IMG/VR virus record: IMGVR_UViG_3300035113_000077
Span: 34,651 to 98,650 of that record
Source: a virus
Strand: one strand, 5' to 3'
Length of the DNA: 64,000 nucleotides
Shown: piece after piece, positions 49,732-56,463 of the stretch
Layout of the letters: every line of letters starts with the position of its first letter
Position numbering within the stretch: position 1 is the stretch's first letter
Notes under the pieces: generated by a model
The model's database searches: none
Told to the model about the DNA's origin: nothing
What the model saw: the letters and a program-made list of their open reading frames with translations, nothing else
Position numbers and translations under genes: made by a program

Positions 49732-50118
49732 TTAGAACTCTGTATCTCCATACTTAAAGTTCTTGTGATAAGCAAACGAATTAGGTTCTTTTCGCAAATA
49801 CTCATCTGTTGGTAACAACTTACCATTCTCAACATAAGAGCCTTCACCACCAATAAAACAATAACCCGGATCAGGTTCTTTGTATAAAGATAATTCAACA
49901 TTTTTCGTTTCCGTATCTTGCATTGCACATGCACAATAAGGAATACCTTTAAATTCGATTGTCCCCCAAACTGTCAATTCTTGATTTCCAGCTTTAATCA
50001 TTTTTTGATGCTCTTTTTCAGATCGCCAATTGTCACGACTATGACGATTCACTTTCATTTTGTGTTTACCAATTTGCAAAAATTGGTCAATCTTAACATT
50101 TTCAATTGTTGTTTTCAT
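49732..50118 (-). CDS. hypothetical protein downstream of attenuator
   Basis: A 128-residue beta-rich protein (TIEFKGIPYCACAMQDTETKN; DPGYCFIGGEGSYVENGKLLP), unrecognised. It is the first gene after the promoter at 50183 and a short leader peptide overlapping a hairpin, so it may be regulated by attenuation. AGGAGG lies six bases before ATG 50118. Confidence 0.72.
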   Translation of the reverse strand: MKTTIENVKIDQFLQIGKHKMKVNRHSRDNWRSEKEHQKMIKAGNQELTVWGTIEFKGIPYCACAMQDTETKNVELSLYKEPDPGYCFIGGEGSYVENGKLLPTDEYLRKEPNSFAYHKNFKYGDTEF

Positions 50119-50126
50119 TTTTCCTC

Positions 50127-50165
50127 CTACGCAAAAATAAGGACTTTTTCAAGTCCAGTAGTCAC
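50127..50165 (-). CDS. leader peptide (12 aa), candidate
   Basis: GTG 50165 starts a 12-residue frame (MTTGLEKVLIFA) 17 bases after TATAAT, with AGGTAG as site. The stop TAG overlaps the AGGAGG of the next gene. The peptide spans the hairpin at 50141-50156. The 53868-53939 leader has the same distance from its promoter and a similar start. Confidence 0.5.
   Translation of the reverse strand: MTTGLEKVLIFA
50141..50156 (-). terminator. attenuator-like hairpin
   Basis: GGACTT, GAAA loop, AAGTCC (six-pair stem) followed by TTATTTTTG on the minus strand, lying between promoter 50183 and gene 49732, within a short leader frame. It could be an attenuator. Confidence 0.65.
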
Positions 50166-50182
50166 AAATTCTACCTAAGAAT

Positions 50183-50211
50183 ATTATAGTAAAAACTCAT
50201 GATTACGTCAA
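50183..50211 (-). promoter_or_regulatory. sigma70 promoter TTGACG-17-TATAAT
   Basis: TTGACG (50206-50211) and TATAAT (50183-50188) are spaced by 17 bases, and ATTCTTAGGT follows. A second promoter at 53957-53985 shares the same architecture and downstream sequence. It reads into 49732 and the FtsK-like gene. Confidence 0.85.
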
Positions 50212-50214
50212 TGG

Positions 50215-50430
50215 TTATTTTTCACCCATTTTAATTGGATCAAATAGAGTATATTGATCTACCCACCCAATCCAAGACGTTGTTCCATTTTCAAATTGCT
50301 TCATCACTTTACGCTTTGGAGCTGCCATCGAATTGTTCTTTTTCATAAATACTGGTTGAATGATTAGTCTATCCATCCCATCAGCAGTTAATCGAAGCAT
50401 TGCAAATTTCTTCTCATAATCATCTGCCAT
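50215..50430 (-). CDS. small hypothetical protein
   Basis: A 71-residue protein, MADDYEKKFAMLRLTADGMD then MKQFENGTTSWIGWVDQYTLF. Unrecognised. It ends four bases before the 50183 promoter, and AAGGAG lies six bases before ATG 50430. Confidence 0.7.
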   Translation of the reverse strand: MADDYEKKFAMLRLTADGMDRLIIQPVFMKKNNSMAAPKRKVMKQFENGTTSWIGWVDQYTLFDPIKMGEK

Positions 50431-50439
50431 ACTTACTCC

Positions 50440-51060
50440 TTAAAGAATGTCTCCAGCACCAGCAACACTAATTGTCGCCGGCACTGAATTAGCTAGATCA
50501 TTGTTAAACCACAGCAACAGAGCATCGAAGTGATATCCACTATTAAATACTAATGGTTGGCCTGATGCTCCTTCAAATGGAATTGCAATTGGAACTGAGT
50601 GTGATGCTTGCATTTTGGACATGTGCAAAATTTCTTTCTGTCCGTTGTCGATTGCATAGAGCCACGTTACTATGCTCGTTGCATTGTTTGTCCACGGTTC
50701 CAATCCAACATTTCCACGAAGATTAACGATCGTACCTACATGAGGTACAAAAATAGGGCATCCAGAAAGCGTTGGGTCGTCGATCAATGCAACTAATCCA
50801 ATCTCCAGAGTAAATGACATCGAGTGTGGCCACATATAAACGTCACCTTGGCAATAACCAAGTTCTTTTCCATTTGCATCTTTAATGTGATGAACCCAGT
50901 GGCAATTGTCTCCACCAGTTACTGGGCCACAAGTCAAAGGAACTTCAGGGCCAATCGTTGGCGGAGCAGTTGAGCTTGCCTGCACAGATGAAACACCGCC
51001 GCAGCCAGTCATTAACATCACTGCGATCAAGATATAAGCGATTGCTGAATTGATTTTCAT
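50440..51060 (-). CDS. lipoprotein
   Basis: This 206-residue protein has a signal sequence (MKINSAIAYILIAVMLMTGC), with Cys20 as the likely lipidated residue. The mature part is beta-rich, with cysteine pairs (PLTCGPVTGGDNCHWVHH; YCQGDVYMWPHSM; SGCPIFV). No family recognised. ATG 51060 follows TTGAGGAG by eight bases; the frame from the earlier TTG is part of the shared leader element. Envelope-located, perhaps superinfection related (inference). Confidence 0.78.
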   Translation of the reverse strand: MKINSAIAYILIAVMLMTGCGGVSSVQASSTAPPTIGPEVPLTCGPVTGGDNCHWVHHIKDANGKELGYCQGDVYMWPHSMSFTLEIGLVALIDDPTLSGCPIFVPHVGTIVNLRGNVGLEPWTNNATSIVTWLYAIDNGQKEILHMSKMQASHSVPIAIPFEGASGQPLVFNSGYHFDALLLWFNNDLANSVPATISVAGAGDIL

Positions 51061-51098
51061 TTTATTTCTCCTCAAGATTAGTTTTTGTTTTTGTAGGT

Positions 51099-51680
51099 TT
51101 ACTTTACTTTAGACTTCGTCTTAACTGATCTTCCTTCAACTTTGGCTGCCAACTTTTTAAGTCGACGAAGTTCGTAGCGTGTACATTTTTTATTGTTGTC
51201 TGCAATATGAAGAAATTTCATTTCAGAAGCAGTAAACGTTTCGTCTAACTTTTCTATATCAACTGAAAGTATTTTCTTCAATATTGTTTTTGCTCTTTGA
51301 TGTAAGGGCTTTACTGTTTTCAATCCTTTCTTTTTGTGGCTCAACGTCATTTCATGTTTGCCATGGCAAGGGCGATGCACTAAAGATTTATTTCCACAAA
51401 TAGCAAAAATCAAATCTGGAGTAAATCGTTCTTTTAACACTTTGTGAGCTGTTAAATTATTCATCAAATACTTTCCAGAATTGTCACGATGCTTGCCATT
51501 GCGGTGGTGCGTAGTCAATTTCAGATTCTTCAATGGTGAATGAGTTTTGTTGCCAAATACTTTGTCTGCAAGCTTTGGATCGAGCAAAGGCAATCCACAA
51601 AACTCACAACACACAAGAGGTAGCAGAAAGTGAGCTACCTCTCGCAATGCACGAATTTCAGTTTTTGTGCTATTTCTCAT
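51099..51680 (-). CDS. HNH-type endonuclease
   Basis: This 193-residue protein has a Cys-pair start (VCCEFCGLPLL), then KLTTHHRNGKHRDNSGKYL and LVHRPCHGKHEM, an HNH core with the zinc-supporting cysteines. It is unrelated to the other three HNH copies. A KLAA site (LKKLAAKVEG) lies near the C-terminus. It might be a nicking or homing endonuclease. Confidence 0.75.
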   Translation of the reverse strand: MRNSTKTEIRALREVAHFLLPLVCCEFCGLPLLDPKLADKVFGNKTHSPLKNLKLTTHHRNGKHRDNSGKYLMNNLTAHKVLKERFTPDLIFAICGNKSLVHRPCHGKHEMTLSHKKKGLKTVKPLHQRAKTILKKILSVDIEKLDETFTASEMKFLHIADNNKKCTRYELRRLKKLAAKVEGRSVKTKSKVK

Positions 51681-52224
51681 ATGGGTACACTAAGTACTTT
51701 TTAATTATCTGAAGTATTTCTTTGTTTACATCAGCAGCAGCATCAGCAGCAGCACGAGCAGCAGCATAAGCAGCATAAGCAGCAGCATCAGCAGCAGCAC
51801 GAGCATCAGCAGCAGCACGAGCAGCAGCATAAGCAGCAGCATCAGCAGCATCAGCAGCAGCACGAGCAGCAGCATCAGCAGCAGCACGAGCAGCAGCATC
51901 AGCAGCATAAGCAGCAGCATCAGCAGCATAAGCAGCATCGTTAGTCGGATTTTCTATCCAAAATTCCGCTGCTTCAATTGCTTTAAGTGGCCTCAGTTCA
52001 TTTTCAGGAACAAACTTCAGAACCAATCGAGCAATTTGGCAAGCAACAATAACAAATTGCTTTTTGTCGTTCTTGTTTGTTCTACCAGCCCACCAAAAGA
52101 TCCAATCAATTCTTTCACATTCATTCCAACATTGTTGAGGAGTCTTATCAGATGCCCAAATTCTAGCACCTTCACAAGCACCCAAAGTCTTAAGATGAGT
52201 TTGTAGTTCTGTTAACTTTTTCAT
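51670..52224 (-). CDS. protein with DWLLW-type head and alanine-repeat tail
   Basis: A 184-residue protein. The N-terminal 90 residues match a family common in phages and bacteria, with ACEGARIWASDK, CWNECERIDWIFWWAG and CQIARLVLKFVPENE. A long alanine-rich repeat of DAAAYAADAAARAAADAA type (residues 95-163) follows, then a helical end. Function unknown; the family is sometimes annotated as immunity-like. The repeat tract is encoded by GCAGCA-type DNA and likely varies in length. Confidence 0.75.
   Translation of the reverse strand: MKKLTELQTHLKTLGACEGARIWASDKTPQQCWNECERIDWIFWWAGRTNKNDKKQFVIVACQIARLVLKFVPENELRPLKAIEAAEFWIENPTNDAAYAADAAAYAADAAARAAADAAARAAADAADAAAYAAARAAADARAAADAAAYAAYAAARAAADAAADVNKEILQIIKKYLVYPYEK
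51735..51945 (-). repeat. alanine-coding GCAGCA tract
   Basis: About 210 bases of imperfect repeats of GCTGCTGCTTATGCTGCT/GATGCTGCTGCT type on the minus strand, encoding the Ala-rich tail. Replication slippage could change its length. Confidence 0.9.
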
Positions 52225-52376
52225 TGTAAGTCTATCCCTTCTGTCCTTTCAGCTGCCAACTTTTGCATCGATGGTTCAGGATTGTAAAGATCAACATACT
52301 TGATGATCTTATCTGTGAAATGGTCGATGGCTTTCAATTGTGTTTTCCAGAATTGATCTTCAGTTCGAATTTTCAT
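52221..52376 (-). CDS. small protein with KLAA motif (51 aa)
   Basis: A 51-residue protein, MKIRTEDQFWKTQLKAIDHF start and PSMQKLAAERTEGIDLQ end, containing a KLAA repeat site near residue 39. ATG 52376 overlaps the previous stop, and its stop overlaps the next start (ATGA both). Unrecognised. Confidence 0.7.
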   Translation of the reverse strand: MKIRTEDQFWKTQLKAIDHFTDKIIKYVDLYNPEPSMQKLAAERTEGIDLQ

Positions 52377-52573
52377 GGCTTATCCTTTATAGGAATTTCA
52401 TTCACAGGGCCAAGTAAATGAGCAAAAACTTTTCCTGTTCGTGAATTAAAACCAACACCATTCACTTTAACAAAGTTAAGAGCATCATCTTCGGATGAGG
52501 CAAATATATGAATCGTTGTTGGTTTCCAACCAGGATACAAAGTATACCATACTTCAAACTTTTTATTTTCCAT
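52373..52573 (-). CDS. small hypothetical protein
   Basis: A 66-residue alpha/beta protein (FEVWYTLYPGWKPTTIHIFA, DDALNFVKVNGVGFN) resembling small phage 'fibronectin-like' or dsRBD-like units. Unrecognised. It overlaps the 52221 gene (ATGA). Confidence 0.68.
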   Translation of the reverse strand: MENKKFEVWYTLYPGWKPTTIHIFASSEDDALNFVKVNGVGFNSRTGKVFAHLLGPVNEIPIKDKP

Positions 52574-52575
52574 GT

Positions 52576-52788
52576 TTAGAACCTCCAGATTCTGCCAGTA
52601 TTGTTCTGTCCACGATTGTCAGCTTTCGGAATGTACGAAGGCAACGGCTGAGCTGCCAACTTTTCACGATCAAACTGAGATGCATGAGTTACACCAGTTC
52701 TACGGCCATGGCGAACTGCATAGTTAATTCGCTGGGCATCGTAGGCCATCATCGCAACCATTGAGAACTTTGAATTTTCGTTGGTCAT
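52576..52788 (-). CDS. small protein with KLAA motif (70 aa)
   Basis: A 70-residue protein, with YDAQRINYAVRHGRRTGVTH and DREKLAAQPLPSYIPKADNR, containing a KLAA site near residue 43. GGAG lies eight bases before ATG 52788. The gene lies downstream of a TCTGTATAAT motif at 52839. Unrecognised. Confidence 0.7.
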   Translation of the reverse strand: MTNENSKFSMVAMMAYDAQRINYAVRHGRRTGVTHASQFDREKLAAQPLPSYIPKADNRGQNNTGRIWRF

Positions 52789-52826
52789 AATTTTCTCCAA
52801 AAGATTAGGTTGATTGTTTAGAGTGG

Positions 52827-52848
52827 TCTGTATAAAGAATTATACAGA
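52827..52848. repeat. perfect inverted repeat containing the promoter-like motif
   Basis: TCTGTATAA and TTATACAGA arms of nine bases flank a four-base spacer. The minus-strand arm is the motif TCTGTATAAT (52839-52848). It lies over the stop of the 52840 gene, so it could be a bidirectional hairpin as well as a promoter element. Confidence 0.65.
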
Positions 52849-53154
52849 TTTTAATGCAATTTCTAAATCTTTTCTGACTTGCTCTTCATCTTTCACGTTT
52901 TGAAAATCTTCGAAAGAGAAACAACCATCAATGCAAGCTGAAAAATTCAGAACATTCAAAAAGTACCAACTTGCATATTCAGAATTGTTAACAATAAGAT
53001 GAGTTTGGCAACTCATCAAATTTTTTGCATGAGCAGGAACCTCATCTACTGTTAATGGAAGTGTAAAGGTTCGAAAGTAATGGCCATCAAAGTTGCCTTT
53101 GTAACAAACTGCAACATATCTACGAGTTGGCGATACAACTTTAGTTGTTAACAT
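52840..53154 (-). CDS. hypothetical protein
   Basis: A 104-residue alpha/beta protein (YFRTFTLPLTVDEVPAHAKN; FSACIDGCFSFEDFQNVKDE). Unrecognised. GGGAGGA lies eight bases before ATG 53154. Its 5' leader has a 10-bp hairpin (53173-53199). Confidence 0.7.
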   Translation of the reverse strand: MLTTKVVSPTRRYVAVCYKGNFDGHYFRTFTLPLTVDEVPAHAKNLMSCQTHLIVNNSEYASWYFLNVLNFSACIDGCFSFEDFQNVKDEEQVRKDLEIALKSV

Positions 53155-53172
53155 TTTTTAATCCTCCCGTTC

Positions 53173-53199
53173 AAGTCTACTGTCACACTCAGTAGACTT
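53173..53199 (-). other. 5' leader hairpin before 53154 gene
   Basis: AAGTCTACTG and CAGTAGACTT form a perfect 10-bp stem with a seven-base loop, 18 bases before the start codon. No T-run follows. It may be an mRNA structure or protein-binding site. Confidence 0.55.
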
Positions 53200-53217
53200 T
53201 GGCTTGAAGATTAACTT

Positions 53218-53673
53218 CTAGGCCGCCAACTTCATGCCATCTGATTTCACAACCAGCTTCAGGTTGCGTTGCTTTGCCCACAAAGCAACTTGAGCTGTCT
53301 TCTGCTTTATCCGTTTTGCAACTTTGGCATCGGTGAAGCCAAGCTTCTTCACTGCATGTTTAATTGCAGAGATGCTCACTGTTTTGCCTTTGTTTTTCAG
53401 AAGCAGGTTGATCATCGTTGCACGAGTTGTCTTTCCACGAACGGCTGCCAACTTTGAACTCGATTTTGAGCTGGATGAAGATTTTGCTGAGCTGCGGTTT
53501 GTAGCTTTTTTCACAACTTCTCCTTTTAATTTTTTGATGTGGATGCAGTTTTTCCAAATTTTAAAGCCGATGCACGAACAGGTTAAACTTTTGCCCACTC
53601 GATACTGCTTGTGAACGACATCTGGATGTGAGGAGCTTTTTGCTCTACCCACTAGAACTTTTTTAAGTTTCAT
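53218..53673 (-). CDS. SWIM zinc-finger protein with basic winged-helix-like end
   Basis: This 151-residue protein has a SWIM-type zinc finger, CSCIGFKIWKNCIHI (CxC...CxH), near residue 31. A Ser/Lys linker with SSKLAAV (residues 63-78) follows, then the basic C-terminal domain LLLKNKGKTVSISAIKHAVKK shared with the 41507 protein. The last residues are MKLAA. Ending exactly in LAA recalls a ClpXP C-terminal degron such as the SsrA tag. ATG 53673 follows GAGGTGA by four to five bases. Confidence 0.8.
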   Translation of the reverse strand: MKLKKVLVGRAKSSSHPDVVHKQYRVGKSLTCSCIGFKIWKNCIHIKKLKGEVVKKATNRSSAKSSSSSKSSSKLAAVRGKTTRATMINLLLKNKGKTVSISAIKHAVKKLGFTDAKVAKRIKQKTAQVALWAKQRNLKLVVKSDGMKLAA

Positions 53674-53713
53674 TTTCATCACCTCAAGATTAGTTAATTG
53701 TTTTGGAAAAGTT

Positions 53714-53866
53714 TTACTTCAGAGCTGCCAACTTTTTGGCAATTTCAAGTTTGATTTGCCGTTTATCTTTTGCAACAATTCCGTAAGCTTCATCTGCAAA
53801 TCTCAATTCATCTTTAACAGCTTTCACACAACGATCAACGACTTCTTTCATTTCAGAAGCTCTCAT
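53714..53866 (-). CDS. small protein ending KLAALK (50 aa)
   Basis: A 50-residue, mostly helical protein beginning MRASEMKEVVDRCVKAVKDE and ending IAKKLAALK. ATG 53866 follows GAGG by six bases. It is the first full gene after the 53957 promoter and leader peptide. Almost the same KLAALK codons follow the terminase stop. Unrecognised. Confidence 0.68.
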   Translation of the reverse strand: MRASEMKEVVDRCVKAVKDELRFADEAYGIVAKDKRQIKLEIAKKLAALK

Positions 53867-53867
53867 T

Positions 53868-53939
53868 TTAACCTCTTTGAATTTGTTGGATTTTAGAAGG
53901 CCCACGCCAGTTAAGGGTTTCAAGTGAACCGGTAGGCAT
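53868..53939 (-). CDS. leader peptide (23 aa), candidate
   Basis: ATG 53939 starts MPTGSLETLNWRGPSKIQQI..., with AGGTGG five bases upstream. Its stop lies in the region before the next gene's start (53866), and its start is 17 bases after TATAAT, as in the 50127-50165 leader. No strong hairpin in it. Confidence 0.5.
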   Translation of the reverse strand: MPTGSLETLNWRGPSKIQQIQRG

Positions 53940-53956
53940 ATCTTCCACCTAGGAAT

Positions 53957-53985
53957 ATTATAGGAAACTCAGGGGTCGATTGCAA
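53957..53985 (-). promoter_or_regulatory. sigma70 promoter TTGCAA-17-TATAAT
   Basis: TTGCAA (53980-53985) and TATAAT (53957-53962) with a 17-base spacer, followed by ATTCCTAGGTGGAAG. Its spacer end and downstream region match promoter 50183. It serves 53714 and following genes. Confidence 0.85.
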
Positions 53986-54082
53986 GGATTATTTTCTGTT
54001 ATTTTTAGTACGAAGAAAAAGCGAAGCTTATTTGAAGGTTTTTTTTAAATCTGCTGGAATATCACTTTAGAGCTGCCAACTT

Positions 54083-55834
54083 TTAGGACACAGATTCCAT
54101 CTCTTCCTCTTCGTCTTCTACTGTTCCATATACGTGGGCTCGCCAAGTCAAGGGGTCTAGGTACCCAAGAACGATAAGTCGTGTAATGTGAGCAACACTC
54201 GTGGCAAAGACCATGTCATCAAAATGTCCTTCCATTGCTGCCGGTCTGCCCGTTTCATCATATATGAATGTAAAACACTCCTGTACGAAAGTTATGTCCC
54301 AAATTAATTCTGGATGATGCCGTACAAACCACGCCGCTTTATTGAGTAGAATTTTTCGAGTCTTATTTGTTGTTGGCCATCCTTCGAACTCTGCCCACTT
54401 CCTCTTATCGACATTCTTATCTCTTTTCCACCACTCTTTGTGTCGATAAATATTTCCGTAGCCTAGTTCTCTAGCAGCAAGAATTACTGTTCCACCATGG
54501 TTATTTCTTTCGATTGCGAGCAATGCATCATTGTAGTGCTGGCAAATTTCCACAGCATCAGCAGCTGCATCTTCAGGAGCTAATCTTGCCCGATATGCTA
54601 AACACTCTTCACCGGTTTCTCTGTCGATTAATTTGCCACATGTCCAATCACCCACTTCTGTTCCTGCCTGAATAATTCCTTTGCCCTCTGCAGGGTCCAT
54701 TCCAAAGATATAATTACGACCTCTACGTGGCTTCTGGAAAATTGTCACTTCACCATTGCGTTCGATATCTAATGGCTTATAAACTTGAAGCTCTGCAATC
54801 CTTGCTGCAAGCACTTCCTGATCAAAGAATAAACGACCAGACGTTAAGAAGCACGTTGTAGAATCTTCAGGATACTTCTCTTTGAAGTTGTGGCGTAGCG
54901 AAACCATCTTCTTTCTGCGCCATGTCATTTGCTCTAAATCTAAATTGAATAATTGCTGCTTGCGTCTTTCTTCTTCATTTAGTTCTTCTTCTGTTAAAAC
55001 ATTATCTATAATTCTATATTCATCATGCCAAAACCACGGATGGAAGTGAGCAACAAATTCACAATCTTTTCCACCTTGTTCTGCTCTTTTATATTCTTCA
55101 TAATAATATCCACCCATTCCATTAGGAGTTGATTCGATATCATGGGTTCCACCAGCAGCTAAGGCTTCCTTCACGTTGGCCATTGTCTCTTCAGGATTCC
55201 CAGGCCATCTCGCAGTTTCTGTGCAAACAAGATGTTGCAAAGTGAACCCCTGCCCTGCCTCTTCCACCTCTGCTGATTCAATATTAACTCTGGAATCAAT
55301 CTGATCGAAGATTAATTCTTTCTTTGTTGATGCTGATGTATGAAGTAAATTCTGAAGCAATTGCCTATGTAGAACATTTATTTCATCATTCCAAGGGTCT
55401 AGGCATCCAACGTATCTATGGGCTCTTTTCAGAATGCTAAAATGCATTGCTGCATAATGATGATTCTGAGATACGAGCATCCCAGTTGTTCCTGGTTCTA
55501 AAAACGATGGAAGATATAAACGAGTATTAATAAAGAACGTGGTATATCCAGCTTGGCGAGGCTTATTGCAGATATTCTTTAGCCCCATCTTCTTATCTAA
55601 ATCACGTTGGATGCGATTAAATTTGAAGGGAACTAAACGACGATTCCAGTGTGCTGTTGGAAGAACTTGAACTGTATCTGGTTCGGGGTTCTTGCGAAGA
55701 ATCCAAAGAAGATTTTGAGCTACATACTTACGACCATAAACTCGATACATCGCTTGAAGAGCTTCAAGCTGCATTCGAACAATGCCTTGATCTGGGTCAC
55801 CTAATTTTCTGCCTTTTATTAGAGTTAATGGCAC
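54083..55834 (-). CDS. terminase large subunit
   Basis: This 583-residue enzyme packages DNA. The ATPase part has NKPRQAGYTTFFI near residue 90 (Walker A variant), LVCTETARWPGNPEE (Walker B/motif II) and LESTPNGMG-type motif III (IESTPNGMGGYYYEEY). The nuclease part has YIFGMDPAEGKG near 378, ALLAIERNNHGG and EGHFDDMVFATSVAH near 541, giving the three acidic metal ligands. The start is GTG 55834 (GAGG nine bases upstream). The DNA right after the stop continues in frame as KLAALK before the next stop. No small terminase is recognised nearby. Confidence 0.92.
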   Translation of the reverse strand: MPLTLIKGRKLGDPDQGIVRMQLEALQAMYRVYGRKYVAQNLLWILRKNPEPDTVQVLPTAHWNRRLVPFKFNRIQRDLDKKMGLKNICNKPRQAGYTTFFINTRLYLPSFLEPGTTGMLVSQNHHYAAMHFSILKRAHRYVGCLDPWNDEINVLHRQLLQNLLHTSASTKKELIFDQIDSRVNIESAEVEEAGQGFTLQHLVCTETARWPGNPEETMANVKEALAAGGTHDIESTPNGMGGYYYEEYKRAEQGGKDCEFVAHFHPWFWHDEYRIIDNVLTEEELNEEERRKQQLFNLDLEQMTWRRKKMVSLRHNFKEKYPEDSTTCFLTSGRLFFDQEVLAARIAELQVYKPLDIERNGEVTIFQKPRRGRNYIFGMDPAEGKGIIQAGTEVGDWTCGKLIDRETGEECLAYRARLAPEDAAADAVEICQHYNDALLAIERNNHGGTVILAARELGYGNIYRHKEWWKRDKNVDKRKWAEFEGWPTTNKTRKILLNKAAWFVRHHPELIWDITFVQECFTFIYDETGRPAAMEGHFDDMVFATSVAHITRLIVLGYLDPLTWRAHVYGTVEDEEEEMESVS

Positions 55835-55898
55835 ACAATAATTCCTCAACTAGAATTTTGTGATACCAATAACTCTTCATCTGATAATTAAATTTCTT

Positions 55899-56456
55899 TT
55901 ACACACCACTTAATGTCTTTGATTCTTTTGGATAGATAACAAAATTCTTTGAAAGAACTTTAAATGCTTCAAATGGATTTACTTTCTTTGGAAGTAAAAC
56001 TGTTTTATGAAGTAAATTCCAGAATTCTCCTTGAATAGCTTTTTCTGAATAGTTCAGCTTTGAAAATATATGGCCACTATCCATGATTCCATCTTCACCA
56101 AAGAAATTTGTAAATCCTTCTTTTACCATTCTAAATTCTTGTTCAGATGAAAATGAAAACGGTTGACCTGCATAATGCTGGAACAAAACATGATCACCAA
56201 CTTCTAAAGCAGTCTTAATTTTTAAGTGGTCTGCCTTCCATAATTTCACTACAACACCTTCTAGTGTTACTTTGTTCTGATGTTTTTCATCACCTGGAAC
56301 CCATAGAGAACCAATTCTCTGTTCACGTGGTAGTACATATACAAGCACCCACGGAAATTTAGGATACCAATTTCCATAGTCCGGATGAAATTCATTATGT
56401 AACTCAGCAGATAACAATGCAATCTTCTTCTTTATTTCTTGTATTCTCGTTGCCAT
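55899..56456 (-). CDS. GroES-like co-chaperonin
   Basis: A 185-residue protein with a Cpn10-like beta-barrel: PWVLVYVLPREQRIGSLWVP near residue 35, a mobile-loop-like DEKHQNK, then LEGVVVKLWKADHL and ALEVGDHVLFQHYAGQPFSF. This order fits GroES and phage co-chaperonins such as T4 gp31, which help GroEL fold capsid proteins. A helical C-terminal extension of about 60 residues is extra. GAGG lies five bases before the ATG at 56456. Confidence 0.75.
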   Translation of the reverse strand: MATRIQEIKKKIALLSAELHNEFHPDYGNWYPKFPWVLVYVLPREQRIGSLWVPGDEKHQNKVTLEGVVVKLWKADHLKIKTALEVGDHVLFQHYAGQPFSFSSEQEFRMVKEGFTNFFGEDGIMDSGHIFSKLNYSEKAIQGEFWNLLHKTVLLPKKVNPFEAFKVLSKNFVIYPKESKTLSGV

Positions 56457-56463
56457 CATATCC

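Larger units (their letters stand above)
48229..54084 (-). repeat. dispersed KLAA repeat: nine copies of AAGTTGGC(A/G)GC
   Basis: Minus-strand copies end at 48229, 49541, 51145, 52252, 52652, 53222, 53444, 53724 and 54072. Eight fall in genes, always in the frame that encodes Lys-Leu-Ala-Ala; the ninth directly follows the terminase stop in the same frame. Two copies differ by a synonymous A to G. None were noticed elsewhere. Confidence 0.85.

Noticed and set aside
49704-49934. 76-residue minus-strand frame
   Set aside because: It overlaps the 49732 gene in another frame; the latter has the better ribosome-binding site and composition.
51726-51938. Leu/Met-rich 70-residue minus-strand frame
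   Set aside because: It is the shifted frame of the GCAGCA alanine tract; the repeat forces an open frame and the peptide is low complexity.
51735-51945. CRISPR-like array
   Set aside because: The tandem units have no unique spacers; it is a coding trinucleotide-type repeat.
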